From Rapana venosa (lineage: Eukaryota > Mollusca > Gastropoda > Neogastropoda > Muricidae), in assembly GCA_028751875.1 (NCBI GenBank), contig CM054165.1, positions 26,055,688-26,119,687 of the forward strand: a stretch of DNA of 64,000 nt, in the 5' to 3' direction. The translations under genes and the position numbers were made by a program. The notes below the pieces were generated by a model, which saw only the letters and a list, made by a program, of their open reading frames with translations, had not been told where the DNA came from and did not search any database. Positions 42,002-53,625 of this stretch are shown piece after piece. The number at the start of each line of letters is the position of its first letter. The first letter of the stretch is position 1.

Positions 42002-42091
42002 CAGGGTGGTGGAAAGACTCTGTTGAGGTTTGTGTCTGGTTTTTTTGCTGAATTTTGTACGCGGTTTGGGAATGAAAGGTTCGGTTGGTGG

Positions 42092-42097
42092 AATAAA
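42092..42097 (+). terminator. Candidate MBLAC1 polyadenylation signal
   Basis: AATAAA 91 bases after the stop codon. Further AATAAA motifs follow at about 42293 and 42378. Confidence 0.6.
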
Positions 42098-42123
42098 TAT
42101 CTTCAGGGTTGATGTTTGGGGGG

Positions 42124-42445
42124 GGTTGAGAAACAGTCTGTCAAGCTGAAATAGATAAAAGGAAATATTGAAATATCTGGTTAAAGGTTGAGAAACAAAC
42201 TGTCAAGCTGAAATAGATAAAAGGAAATATTGAAAGATCTGGTTATATATAAAGTTTCCTGAAGATTGTGAAAACAGATTGATAGTAAAGGGGAATAAAT
42301 AAAAGAAGAAAAAAATCGAAAGATTTAGATATAAAAAGTCCTTGAAGATTGCGAAAACAGATTGACTGTCAAGGGGAATAAATAAAAGAAAAAAATCGAA
42401 AGATTTAGATATAAAAAGTCTTCGAAGATTGTGAAAAAGATTGAC
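42124..42445. repeat. Two short tandem duplications after MBLAC1
   Basis: Unit 1 ('ggttgagaaacaaactgtca', 'agctgaaatagataaaagga') occurs twice between 42124 and 42245. Unit 2 ('aaggggaataaataaaagaa', 'aaaaatcgaaagatttagat') occurs twice between 42255 and 42440. Confidence 0.88.
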
Positions 42446-43159
42446 AGTGGGGATTGAATATTCTCCTAAGTTTGTCTGTTTTGTTTAAAGTTTTGTTTTT
42501 GTTTTGTTTTTTTCAACTACTTTTGAATGGATTGACAGTGGGGGTTGAAAAGTTTCCAAAGTTTATGTCTGTTTTGTTTAAAGTTTTGGTTTTTGAAAAC
42601 TGGGTTTGAGTGGAGGTTTCATTTCTTTACTGAAAGAAGGTCTGTGTCTGTTTTTGTCAAGTTCTTATACTGGTTTTGTTAAGTTGTTATAGTGGTTTTG
42701 AGCAAATGTTTCGTTTTTTGTTTGAATTGGTTGACAGCTGTTTCGTTAAGTTTTTATATTGGTGTGTTTTTAACCGCGTTTTTGTTCTGTGTGGAAAGAG
42801 GCTTATGTTGGATTTTGTTGAGTTTTTTAAATATTTGTTTCTGAACAAAAGTTTCATTCTAATTCAATGCTGGCAGGGTTTTTTTTTGTTGGTTGTTGTA
42901 GGTGGAATATCGTTATGTTCGATATTCAAGGGGTTGTGGTACAAACTGCCAAGCTGGAATACTTGAGACAAAAATATACATGAAAAAATCCTGATATAGT
43001 AAACTTTGTTCGTGTCAACCTGTTTATTCAGATATGATCTTGGGGGAGAAAAAAGTAAACGTTAAGTGAGCGACTCAAGTAAGGATAATAACATCCCCTT
43101 TCAACCCCCTCCCTCACCCCCTTCCACTTTGTCTGTCCTCTACTCACTCCCCTTAACCT

Positions 43160-43245
43160 TTTCCCTACAGGTAACCCGCTATAGGGTAACCAACCATCTA
43201 CTAACCCTTCCTTCCATATCACCCACTACTGGGTTACGGTAGCAT
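43160..43245 (-). repeat. Inverted copy of the intron 4 minisatellite unit
   Basis: The minus strand reads 'ggttggttaccctatagcgg' and 'gttacctgtagggaaaaggt', preceded by 'acccagtagtgggtgatatg' as at 39388-39410. The unit therefore also exists outside the array. Confidence 0.8.
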
Positions 43246-44270
43246 ACAAATGTGCACGTGTACTGGGAAAGAGGGGTTCTCTCCCTTAACGTAGGGATAG
43301 TGTTCAGAAGCAAAGAAAGACTAAAGACGCAAAAAATTCTGTTGTTATTTTATTCATTTATTTTTTATTGGTATTTGTAAAGTTAGATAAGATAATAAAC
43401 ACTCGCTATTTGTAATCAGTAGGGCCATAGCTGTTTGCATTTGTCTCGCTCCCTCAGTCTTTTTGGGTCTTTTTTTGTGTTTTAAGATGGGACATGGGTA
43501 TAGAAACTGATGAAATTTTGTTTACAAGCTCATGTTAAAAGTTGTACCATACATTGAAAGGGCATCACTTGTATATGCTGAAAATCTATAAATTACTCCG
43601 TTTTATGCACTGTTGCCATGGAAACAATCCAGTATGGCTGCCAAAACTAAAAGTTTCAAACTCCTAAACCTTTTTAAACAAGTAGAAGTAGCCAGTTTCT
43701 ACAGACTTGTTTGACAACCTGATTTCTTTACATTCACCCAGGGAAATCTTCCATAAGTGCATCCAGCAATTTATTTATTCTTAATTAAAAAAAACATGAT
43801 TTGGGCCACTTCAAGACCCTTGTCTAACCTTAAACAAATGAGCAAGAAGATACAGCTGTTTCTACAAACACAAATTTTTATTAAAAAACTGTAAATATAG
43901 TTGGACAATTTTTTTTCCTTCTGCGTTGAAACGTAATATTTATAAATGTGCAGTTTCTGTGTATTGGTGGTATCAGTGTTTGTACAGGCCTCTGCTTGTC
44001 CCCCAAGTGTTATATACGATCTTTATTAATTTTACACAGTCAGCCCAGTCCACAGTTTTCAAAAGTAAAGGCTTGCAACATTTGTCGTACATTTTCTACA
44101 GCCGCTATGTATTATATGTAAAGGCAATCTGGCTGATGTGCAATGATGTGAAATTTGGCAGATTTTTTTTTTTTGAAGTTTGAGGTAGCAGTCTGTATGC
44201 GATGTATGTGTTGTGATTTGTCATTACGCTTTTGAGTAGGGGGGTGATCTTCAATCTCTTTCACATATCG
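43246..44270. other. No feature recognised
   Basis: About 1 kb of AT-rich sequence without a recognised repeat or exon. Confidence 0.4.
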
Positions 44271-44284
44271 ATATATATATGTCT

Positions 44285-44404
<120 letters not shown>

Positions 44405-44639
44405 ATGGGTTTGTTTGGTTTGTTTTCTGTTTTCCTGAATATTCACTTTTTTTGTGTGTCACCAGAAAAACACTACTACTCACTGTGGTAGAAATATAGA
44501 GTCCATGTAACTAAGCTTGAATATGTGCAAGTATACTTACTTCAGTATACTTCACTATGACTTTTTTATTATCATCATTATTTACAAGAAAGAAAGAATT
44601 GGCAAGTCTGCTTGGAAATCAGAAAATCCCACTGGAGAG

Positions 44640-44750
44640 ACGCTGTCTGATATATAAAGCTCAAAACAGAGAGAGATGGAGAAGGCTCGCTCATCAATCT
44701 CAAACCTCCCCTGGGAGAAACATGACAAAAAAGGAAGAAGAAGATTATTT
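44640..44750 (+). mobile_element. LINE 3' end, GAA-tailed family
   Basis: Contains 'gctcaaaacagagagagatg', 'gagaaggctcgctcatcaat' and 'ctcccctgggagaaacatga', ending 'aaaaaaggaagaagaagatt'. This is the last about 100 bp of the element better preserved at 45494-45795. Confidence 0.85.
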
Positions 44751-44954
44751 ACAAGAAACCCAATTTGCTTCAGAAACAACTGCTATTCACTGTAGTAGAA
44801 ATAGAGAGTCTGTATGTCTAAGTTGGTTTTTTTTGTAGTGGGGGGGAATGTGAATTTTGCTTGTTAATCAATCTATTCATTTATATGTCGACAGTCATTG
44901 ACTTGTCACAGCATTCTTTTAAGAGATTCTCTGATAACTCAGCAGATGATGGAA

Positions 44955-45182
44955 ATGTGTCATAAAAGTCCTTTGGATGAGACTATAAACCGAGGTCCCA
45001 TGTGCGAATGCATGCAGAACATCTTGTGCACACGTTAAAACCCGTTCCGCTTTTTGGAAGAGTAGGCCATTGTGTGCCGATGGGAACGGATGACAAAATT
45101 TACAAAACTGCATACGCATGGGGACTGGATGTAAATAAAGCACACAAGTGCTTATTCTATTTTCCTCGAAATAAAAGAATAA
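44955..45182 (+). mobile_element. SINE family A, head-less copy
   Basis: 'ctttggatgagactataaac', 'ttgtgcacacgttaaaaccc', 'gaagagtaggccattgtgtg' and tail 'ttttcctcgaaataaaagaa'. Confidence 0.92.
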
Positions 45183-45493
45183 TGATTTTTTAAATGACCA
45201 GCAAGAGCAACACAAGTGATTTGTGACAGTGGCGTTATTTGTTTTATATATTATATATATGCCTGCATGTGCTTTTGTGGCACTATGTATGACAGAAAGG
45301 AAAATATTGTTGCAGTTCGCATTTGGTGTACATATTAACGATTCAGTCATCATCTTGAACCATATCAAATTAGAATTTGTAAAGAAAATTTACAAGAAAT
45401 TAAAAAAAATTTTTATGACTCTGGTAAGATAAAAGTTGTATATGATACCGGTGTTTCTTGTTACTATTAAAATGATTATTAATAGATTGAAAA

Positions 45494-45795
45494 CTATGGA
45501 TAATGTGCAAAGTTGATGATCTGAAGTCTGTAGCTAGTACCAATAGACTGCGCTGGTTTGGGCATGTTCAACGGAAAGCAGACCACCACATCATAAAAAG
45601 AGCAATGAACTTCGTAGTGGATGGAAAGAGACCAAAGGGAAGACCTAGCAAAACCTGGGCTGCCTGTATTGCAGATGATCTTACAGAAAGGGGCATAAAT
45701 AAGGAGGAAGCTCAAAACAGAGAGAGATCATGGAGAAGGCTCATCAATGTCAAACCTCCCCTGGGAGAAACATGACAAAAAAGGAAAAAGAAGAT
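45494..45795 (+). mobile_element. LINE 3' end with intact C-terminal frame
   Basis: An open frame of 90 codons (45503-45775) reads 'NRLRWFGHVQRKADHH', 'GKRPKGRPSKTWAACIADDL' and 'WRRLINVKPPLGET', the C-terminus of a non-LTR retrotransposon protein ('RWFGHV...GRP..TW' pattern). It is followed by a GGAAAAAGAAGA tail. 5'-truncated. Relatives: 53320-53625 (+), 61950-62212 (-), and short tails at 44640, 50200 and 52466. Confidence 0.88.
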
Positions 45796-45917
45796 TAAAA
45801 ACTGTTATTGCAGTAGGACCTGAGTAGTGTTGGATGTACTTGTGATATTTCTGCAGTGGTTTCACTGTAGCCTGTCTAGTGGTGTTAGCAGTTTTCATGG
45901 TTGGGTTTCTGGCTGAA

Positions 45918-46013
45918 GTTAATAATAATAATAATAAATGGAATTTATATAGCGCTATATCTTGCAGAGACAAATCATAGCGCTTGCACTCAACTCATTC
46001 TTACACAGTCATA
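45918..46013 (+). repeat. Repeat family J
   Basis: (AAT)n, 'aatggaatttatatagcgct', 'atatcttgcagagacaaatc' and 'tcttacacagtcatataagt'. Confidence 0.85.
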
Positions 46014-46575
46014 TAAGTAATTCTGTTTTGCTTGCATGAAGAAGAGGGGGGGGGGGTGCCAAGTGTTTGCACGTACGTTGTTCTATCATCACCGTTTCTT
46101 TTCTCGATTGTATTTATCATTTATATATATATATATTTTTTTTGGTAATGGTTAATTTGTATTATTCAGTTTGTAGTTTATTGTTTGTGATGTATTATTT
46201 ATTTGTATGATTTATCGTTTTGGTTTTTAAAAAATTATTTTACGATTCATTGTTATCATTTATATATATAATTTTTTAGTGTTTATTTGTATTATTCATT
46301 TTGTAATTTTGTAACCCTGAGAAAAGCAGAACAGAGAGAGGAATGGAGGGAACTGGTTGTTGAGTCTTTGAGAGTGCCCCCACGGTCGTCAGACTACGGG
46401 ACAGATAGATAGAATGTATAGTTTGTGTTGTATTCTTCCTTTTATAATTTATGTGTATTATTCATTTTATGATTGGTTATTTATTTTGCTTAAAACCCCT
46501 ACTACCCCCTCCATTTTTGAGGGGTATAGTCACTATGGCATTTACCACCACCTTTATGTTCCTATGTTATGTTGA
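46014..46575. other. AT-rich; LINE remnant
   Basis: A short C-terminal LINE remnant like 28085-28205 occurs at 46316-46410 ('aggaatggagggaactggtt', 'cagactacgggacagataga'). Otherwise AT-rich with a short AT run (46122-46136). Confidence 0.4.
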
Positions 46576-46577
46576 CA

Positions 46578-46825
46578 AAAAATCGAACTGAGTGTCAAAG
46601 TCCGGATGAGACTATAAACCGAGGCCCCATGTTCGAACGCACACAGAACATCTTGCGCACACGTTAAATCCTGTTCCGCTTTTTTGAAGAGTAGGCCATT
46701 GTGTGCCGGTGGAAACAGATGACAGAATTGACAAAACCGCATACACACGGAGACTGGATGTAAAGAAAAGCACATGAGTGCTTATCCTCGATATAAAAGA
46801 ATAAATAAATAAATAAAAAATAAAA
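46578..46825 (+). mobile_element. SINE, type B head remnant with family A body
   Basis: 'aaaatcgaactgagtgtcaa' is the end of the type B head. The body follows ('ggatgagactataaaccgag' onward) and an (AAATA)n tail. Confidence 0.9.
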
Positions 46826-47217
46826 ATCTCTGGAATAAGTGAAGTTTTTGTCGCTGTCTTCCTCCCTCTTGCTCACCCTATTCCAGCTTTCATTTTGACC
46901 CAAGAGCTTTCATATAATATTATCCTTGTTAAAAGTGTAATAAATGAAAAAATTAATATAATAAAATAAAAGTTTTAAAAACGGGCGTTGTAGAGGGCTT
47001 GCCTAGCTGGTTGTTAGAATGTAGCTGCATTTTCTTTTTTTTCTTTTGGGGGGTAGGGGTGGTTAATCTCTTTTTAAAAAACAAAAAAAACTAGAGTGGC
47101 TCTATTGACTATGAAGATGCCTGAGCTTGTTTTGTAAAGGTTGACAGACAAGTTTATATGTGATGTCTAGTTTTGTTTGTTTGTATTGTTTCTGTGGGTT
47201 ATGCTCTGCGTTGCAAT

Positions 47218-47221
<4 letters not shown>
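46826..47221. other. No feature recognised
   Basis: AT-rich, no repeat family recognised. Confidence 0.4.

Positions 47222-47290
<69 letters not shown>
47222..47290. repeat. AT microsatellite
   Basis: (AT)n, about 68 bp without interruption. Confidence 0.99.
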
Positions 47291-47291
<1 letters not shown>

Positions 47292-47744
47292 GTGTTATGG
47301 CAGTGTGGGAAAATGAATCACGGGTTTTGCCTGGTCTTCGGTAAGTCAGAATTTTACGTGTGGAGATAACCAAGTTAGAAATGAGGAGGCTATAGTTGAT
47401 ATGGAAGAGGCTTAGGGACTTGTAATGGTGATCAACCCCTTTTAAAAAAATTCGGGGGCTTTTTTGTTTGTTTTTGTAATGGTGATATTGTATTTTGACT
47501 CACTGACAGATGGTAACTGAGATTGAATGATCAACAGTCGTGGTATGATCTTGGTAGTTGATGGGCAATAAACAATGTTGAATGAAATGACTGACTTTTT
47601 TGTGAGCTTTGGCAGTTTATTTTTTGCAGCAACCTTGATGTTGAAAGGATTGAAATGTCGCATAACGTCTCGTATTCTTTTAGCTCAGCAGTTGGGGGGT
47701 GGGTGGGGGTGGTAGTTTGTTTTGTTGGGGATTTTTTCTTCATA

Positions 47745-48157
47745 TTTGTGACAGTCCATCACATGACCATTGCACCAACGGTTAATTTTAAGTTGTTAAT
47801 CTGCAATAAAATGGCTATTCGGTACCATAAAAACAGATTGAAAATCAGACAATTTTATAAAAAGCTATTACAAATTGAAATGGTAGACTACAGGAGGTGA
47901 CAAAATGAGGAATTGACAAGTTTTGCATCGTAATAGGTGGTCAGAATGAGAGCGTTGGTGTTTTTAAAATGCGTTTTTAATGCAAAAGGGAAACAACATT
48001 ACGTCTTCATATTTCAGTACAAGGTAGAAGAGTGGCTATAGTTTTGTAATCAATCAAGCTCTCAAAATCGACAACCTGACCCCCACCTGCCTAAAATGGC
48101 TCCTAGCAGAAAAGTGGGTCAGGTGCAAAGCGACTCATTTCATGGTGGAGGGTCACA
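47745..48157. mobile_element. MITE-like element, copy 1
   Basis: Same 400-bp sequence as 59062-59479: 'attacaaattgaaatggtag', 'gtaataggtggtcagaatga', 'aaaatcgacaacctgacccc' and 'cacctgcctaaaatggctcc'. The right terminal repeat 'gcgactcatttcatggtgga' plus 'gggtcacat' is kept; the left one is decayed ('gtgacagtccatcacatga'). Confidence 0.85.
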
Positions 48158-48474
48158 TTTTGTGTGGAGTACAGTTTATGATTAATTAACAGAGTCTACC
48201 AAAGAGGGAGATGGTGTTGACTTCTCTATAGTGTTGCAATATCGTGTGTTGTTGATCTCAGTTGTGTTGTTGTCTTTTGCCATTTGTTTCAAAAAGAGAA
48301 CAGTGCTTTGTTTACCTGTTATCATGTAGCGTTTGATTCAAAGAAAATGTAATGCTTCATTGACAATCTTTGCTGCAGTTAACATATTTCATGATGCCCG
48401 CTAATGATCTGTGAATAAATGTTGACCGACATTCGAAAAGGAGCTGATGGATGCTATTGTTGCTATTGCTTTAA

Positions 48475-48648
48475 CATCTTGCGCACATGTTAAATCCTGT
48501 TCCACTTTTCATAAGAGTAGGCTATTGTGTGCCAGTGGGAACGGATGATAAAATTTACAAAACCACATACACACGGGGACTGGATGTAAAAAAGCACATA
48601 AGTGCTTTTTCCATTATCCTCGATATAAAAGAATAAATAAATTAATTA
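48475..48648 (+). mobile_element. SINE family A, 3' half
   Basis: From 'acatcttgcgcacatgttaa' to 'attatcctcgatataaaaga' and an AAATA/AATTA tail. Confidence 0.9.
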
Positions 48649-48659
48649 ATCAAATAAAT

Positions 48660-48733
48660 ACAGCCGAGTGGTTAAGACTGCTCCACTTCAATCCCACGTC
48701 CATGAAGTCGTGGGTTCGAATCTTCGCAGCGGC
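48660..48733 (+). repeat. tRNA-Ser/Leu-like SINE head
   Basis: 'gccgagtggttaagactgct' resembles a Ser/Leu tRNA A box with its extra bases, and 'gtgggttcgaatcttcgc' a B box, 35-40 bp apart. It differs from the heads of families A, B and C. No acceptor stem pairs convincingly, so it is a retroposon head, not a tRNA gene. Confidence 0.65.
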
Positions 48734-48761
48734 GGTGTCTGGTGAATTAAGGGTGGAGATT

Positions 48762-49002
48762 CTGTCATCCATTCCGACCAGCATGAAATGGTCTACTTTT
48801 CCAAAAGATGGAACAGGCTTTTAATGTGTGAGCAAGATGTTCTGCATGCATTTACACATGAGGCCTCGGTTTATAGTCTCATCCAAAGGAATTTGACATT
48901 CAATTCGATTTTCTGGGGAGAAAGGGCAAGGTTGGGAAGCGAGCCCAGAACCTCACAGTTTTTGTTGTTAGATAGGTGAACGTCTTAACCACCCTGCCAC
49001 CT
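48762..49002 (-). mobile_element. SINE with type B head and family A body, minus strand
   Basis: Body 'ggtttatagtctcatccaaa', then 'tgacattcaattcgattttc', and the type B head with B-box-like 'ggttctgggctcgcttccc' and A-box-like 'ggcagggtggttaagacgtt' (both minus strand). It confirms that the head-body join at 15225-15570 is not a chance insertion. Confidence 0.88.
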
Positions 49003-49090
49003 TCATTCTTCTCCTCTCTTTATAAATTCTTTCCCTCTGTTGATCAGCAGAATGTCAAGTCTGTTAGAGGGGACTGTAAACTATTGAGAG

Positions 49091-49430
49091 AGACGGGATA
49101 GCCTAGTGGTCAGAACATTGCGCTTGCAATCTGACGACCCGGGTTCGATTCCCGTTCCAGGGGATATTTTCCCCTGGAGTTAACATCAGTGCAGACTTCA
49201 CTCTCCCCAAAAGTCCTTCGGATGAGCCTATAAACCGAGGCCCCGTGTGCGAACGCACGCAGAACATCTTGCGCACACGTTAAATCCTGTTCCGCTTTTT
49301 GAAAGAGTAGGCCATTGTGTGCCGGTGGGAACAGATAACAGAACTTATAAAACCACATACACACGGGGACTGGATGTAAAAAAGCACTTAAGTGCTTATT
49401 CCATTATCCTCAATATAAAAGAATAAAATG
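49091..49430 (+). mobile_element. SINE family A, best full-length copy
   Basis: A box 'GGGATAGCCTAGTGGTCAGA', B box 'GGGTTCGATTCCC', then 'ggagttaacatcagtgcaga', 'ccttcggatgagcctataaa', 'acatcttgcgcacacgttaa', 'gagtaggccattgtgtgccg' and tail 'attatcctcaatataaaaga'. 340 bp. Nearly all SINE A features are present, so this is a good reference copy. Confidence 0.96.
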
Positions 49431-49559
49431 GGAAAAAAAATAGACCTGTGTGCTTATTAACTTGTGCACGTCGAAAGAAGCCACGACAGTTGAAAAGTGG
49501 TTGGAGCAGGGAGGCACCTGCTGACCGTGCTGGCAAAGGTGGCAGGCAGGTTCAGTTCC

Positions 49560-49690
49560 CCACTGCGTCCCTGAAGTGGGAATGGATCACAACCTGAACA
49601 GGGTAAACACAAAATGGTGGCGTACATAAAAATGTCGCCAGCAGTGAACCTCAGAGCTCTAGCCAAGGAACAAGAGAGAGGCAGGGGGGG
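49560..49690 (+). repeat. Repeat family I
   Basis: 'tccctgaagtgggaatggat', 'tgtcgccagcagtgaacctc' and 'ctctagccaaggaacaagag', then a poly-G run (49685-49700). Confidence 0.7.
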
Positions 49691-49774
49691 GGGGGGGGGG
49701 AATCTGTTGAACCTGTCCATTTTTCTTTTACAACAGCCATTTAACAGCACACCACGCATAGTTCAACATCATAG

Positions 49775-49972
49775 CAGAACCCATCTTGCGCGCACGTTAA
49801 ATCCTGTTCCGCTTTTTGAAAGAGTAGGCCATTTTGTGTGCCGATGGGGAAACAGATGACAAAATTTACAGAACCGCGTACACACGGGGACTGCATGTTT
49901 AAAAGCACGTGAGTGTTTATTCCATTATCTTCGATATAAAAGAATAGATAGATAAAAAAATAAATAAATAGT
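49775..49972 (+). mobile_element. SINE family A, 3' half
   Basis: From 'catcttgcgcgcacgttaaa' to 'attatcttcgatataaaaga' with a (GATA/AAATA)n tail. Confidence 0.9.
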
Positions 49973-50199
49973 GTGCTTGTGAGCCAGATTGGAAAAATCT
50001 GAAGTAGAGAGTTCTAAGTTTACACATCACTAATGACCGTGAACATCTGGTGGAACTTAGAAGACTGAGTACATGCCAGACTGTGGGAATGTTCCTTCTC
50101 TAAGCTGTAAGATTATTAACTTTGGTTTGACCTTAAAGGTTTGAGTGTAGGGAAAGTGGGGGAAAAACTGACAGTTGTGAGTGGCGTATGTTGGGTCGG

Positions 50200-50285
50200 G
50201 GAAACAGAGAGAGATGGAGAAGGCTCATCAATGTCAAACCTCCCTTGGGAGAAACATGACAAAAAAGGAAGAAGAAGAAGAAGGT
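50200..50285 (+). mobile_element. LINE 3' tail, GAA-tailed family
   Basis: 'acagagagagatggagaagg', 'ctcatcaatgtcaaacctcc', then (GAA)n. The sequence just before it (50150-50200) is repeated at 50555-50605. Confidence 0.88.
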
Positions 50286-51655
50286 TTGAGTGTAGGACAT
50301 GTTTTCATGTTCTGCACCTGACGTGAACGCCATTGAGAGAGAGAAGCTAGGCCATTCCACACACAGAGCAGTGTGTCAGCTCAGGAGCAAACTTCAGTGC
50401 ACAGAGCACAGCACGCAAATCCAGCACAAGTCAGTCAAGGGTCCAGGGCCCAGTGATAAAACTAGCCCCCTTCCTTTTACCAATTCCCAAGTGCAGTCAG
50501 TGTCTGCTATGATTAGCACCAGCTGGGATGGAATGGATAGCAGCTGAGAGGAGCTGAAAGTGGGGGACACTGACAGCTGTGAGTGGCGTATGTTGAGTCG
50601 GGGGGGAAAAGTTGAGTCCATTTTGCTCATTCATTTATTCTAATAGATAACTGAAACTTACTGCACATTGTGTCTCAAAACAAGTGTTTAGTCCCAGTGG
50701 TGGTAGAGAAATGTTTTATGATTATCGTGTTGCTCAAGTGACTTCTCTAGGAAGTATTATCATTGTCAAAGTCTTTTTATCGCTTCCTTGCTTGGCATCA
50801 GCTTTTGGATTTGTTATGTTTGTAGGACTTTGTAGCCGAGTGGATGAAGCACCCAGCTTCTTTCTAATCCTCAAGGCTGAGATGTCCAAGGTTCAAATCT
50901 TACTGATGTCCAGTGGATGAAAGATAGGGCTTTTTTACAATCTCTCTCTAGTTTACTTGCAGACCTGCTAGTGCCTTTCCACCCCTTTATATATGAAACA
51001 TCCATCCATGCATAATATCAAGTGTGTATGTTAACCCGTACAGCGCGATGGGCCACGATCGTGTAGACTTCGATGGGCCACTGGGCCTTGCATAAGTCAG
51101 GTTCAACATCAGGTTCATATTATTGTAACTTTAGGGAAAAGAGCCTCCTTTTCACTTGGTAGGGTCCCTCAAGTGTCTAACTTCCAGTCCTTTGTGTGGT
51201 TAGGGTTACTAGGAGTGATGATGATCTGGAAAGGAATGTTGTTGACACCACCCTAAAGGAATCAGTTGTGGAAGTGATAGGCTAGTGACCAACATAAGAT
51301 GCTGAATGAAGTGGAGTCTTATCTCACACTTCTAATGCCTTTAACACATGTTGCTTTGCCTTGTTGTTCATTCTGTTCTGTGTCTCTGCCATGAAAGGGG
51401 TGTAGTTGATGAAAAGTAGAGGGTGAGGTGGCTTACCTGTCAGGGAGTTTTTTCAATACAATTTGTGGGATATCTCCTGCTACATACTAGGTAATGTCTT
51501 TTTTGTTTTTTTGTATCACATTCTACATTGTCTCTACTTTCCAAAAATGTATAGGTTTACCTATCTAGTGTTAATCATAAGCGTGTAAAAACCCTAAAAC
51601 AGAACAAGGTAGCCACTGCTAAACATTCTTGGTTTTAAGTGCAATTCCTGTGAGC
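50286..51655. other. No gene recognised
   Basis: The 50-bp segment with 'tgtgagtggcgtatgttg' near 50178 recurs near 50578. Beyond this no repeat or exon is recognised over about 1.3 kb. Confidence 0.4.
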
Positions 51656-51699
51656 GCCAATAATTATATCCAGCAGTGGAAGGGTTAAAGATCTCGTAA

Positions 51700-51850
51700 C
51701 TCTTGTCAGTATAGGGAAACGAATACACAAACTGACAGGAAAAGGAAAAACGAAAAATAACGGATGGTGCTGCTCTTGTGGCAGTGCTCTTCCTGGGGAG
51801 AGCAGCCTGAATTTCACATACAGAAATCTGCTGTAACTGAAAGAGGCATT
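51700..51850 (+). mobile_element. SINE family C, 3' part
   Basis: 'gtatagggaaacgaatacac', 'ggtgctgctcttgtggcagt', 'cttcctggggagagcagcct' and 'cagaaatctgctgtaactga'. Confidence 0.85.
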
Positions 51851-52320
51851 CAGGGTGATAACTTAAAATAATGTAATTGGTTAAAGTGCAATGCTGGGCA
51901 GAATTTTTCTACTGCAGAATTTTTCTAAGTAGTTATAGAACATAACGTACATATACTGTTTTCTATGTGCCTGCTTTTTAAAAAAAAAACCCACACAAAA
52001 ACCTGAATACTATCGGGAAAAAATTATTTGTTCAAAAATCAGAAGAAAAAGAAAATGATCACAGTCACATTGTTGCGGAAGGTTGGCCATGAGGCAGGCA
52101 CTGAATGCTTTGATGTCTCCGTTGTTGACAAGATTGTTGAAATAGTCCTGATCTATCCATTATTTATTGACCCATGAGAACGATGTACATATCTAAGACT
52201 TTATCAATGTCAGTATTACCAAATTAAACTTCCAGACAAATGGAAACAAAACCCAACCCCCACACCCCCACCCCCAAAAAAAAAAATTGGGGAGGGGGAG
52301 TAAGACACTGGTTTTGCTGA

Positions 52321-52415
52321 AAGGTAAAGGTGACCCATAACCTATGTGGTCGTTGGGGAGCCAGGTGTCAGAAACCATGTTGAGGGCAGTGTCCATCTCC
52401 TCTCCTTTGCTGAAA
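52321..52415 (-). mobile_element. tRNA/5S-rRNA-type SINE, 3' fragment
   Basis: 'aaggtaaaggtgacccataa' and 'gtcgttggggagccaggtgt', then 'agtgtccatctcctctcctt'. The 5S-like part is missing. Confidence 0.8.
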
Positions 52416-52465
52416 TGCAATGAGCTATGTTAAAAAAAATAATTTTTTAAAAAGCATGTGTGTTA

Positions 52466-52562
52466 TAGGAAGCTCAAAACAGAGAGAGATGGAGAAGGCA
52501 CATCATCAATGTCAAACCTCCCTTGGGAGAAACATTGACAAAAAAGGAAGAAGGAAGATGTG
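52466..52562 (+). mobile_element. LINE 3' tail, GAA-tailed family
   Basis: 'ggaagctcaaaacagagaga', 'cctcccttgggagaaacatt' and 'aaaaaaggaagaaggaagat'. Confidence 0.88.
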
Positions 52563-53319
52563 TGTTGTAGTACCATTATTGATAAATGTTTCCAAATCAG
52601 TATTGCTATTGCAGTTACTGTAGACAAGCATACCTGAGTGATTGGACAACAGTAGATACTCGATGAAAACATACCTCACCTGCATTGTTCGGGTGTGGCC
52701 AGACAGGTGAAACCAGCTCCTTTGTTTAGCGCTTCCCCTCTTGTGCGTGCTTGATGTTGCACCTTCACACTGTCGTCACATCTCCTGTCAGAAAGTAAGA
52801 CTAACTTAGCGTTGCCTGCCTCACTGTTGGTATCGCTAGTTGCAGAGTTAGCCTCTGCATGCCACGACGCCTGACATGTATACATATGTCATTAGTCCAT
52901 TTGTATTGATTACTATATAATTGAATGATAATGTAAGTAGTTGACTGCATGTATAACTAAGTGATTAAGTTCATTGTCTGCTTTATTGTGTATATGTTGT
53001 ACATTTCTTCATGTTTGTTTGCCTTTTGGTGTGTGTTTTTTTAATGAGGGCCTGATGTAAAGAAGCCCCTGGCTTCATCCATTTACCCTCATTAAAACAT
53101 TCAAGTTCGAGTTCAACACGCCACGTCTCCTCTTAATAGCTCTGTCTTCATTTTTGTGGTTAATTTCTTGACGATTCTGATGCCAGTTATGTTCACTATG
53201 TATAACTGTGGAGGTAAAATAAAAAACCAACAACAAAACAAAACCAACAAAACCTGGGGAGTGGAGGTCTGCCATTTTTACTGTTTGCCTCTGTGTTCCC
53301 TAGAAAAATGACTGCCTAT
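52563..53319. other. No feature recognised
   Basis: No repeat or exon is recognised in about 750 bp. Confidence 0.4.
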
Positions 53320-53625
53320 GGAGAATGTGCAAAGTTGATGATCTGAAGTCTGTAGCTAGTACCAATAGACTGCGCTGGTTTGGGCACGTTCAACGGAAAG
53401 CAGACCACCACATCATGAAAAGAGCAATGAACTTCGTAGTGGATGGAAAGAGAGACCAAAGGGAAGACCTAGCAAGACCTGGGCTGCCTGTATTGCAGAT
53501 GATCTTAGAGAAAGGGGGCAGCATAAATAAGGAGAAAGCTCAAAACAGAGGGAGATGGAGAAGGCTCATCAATGTCAAACCTCCCCTGGGAGAAACATGA
53601 CAAAAAAGGAAGAAGAAGAAGAGGT
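53320..53625 (+). mobile_element. LINE 3' end, second copy
   Basis: Same as 45494-45795: 'STNRLRWFGHVQRKADHH' and 'MNFVVDGKR', then a 2-base insertion near 53452 shifts the frame. The 3' end is intact with (GAA)n. Confidence 0.9.
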
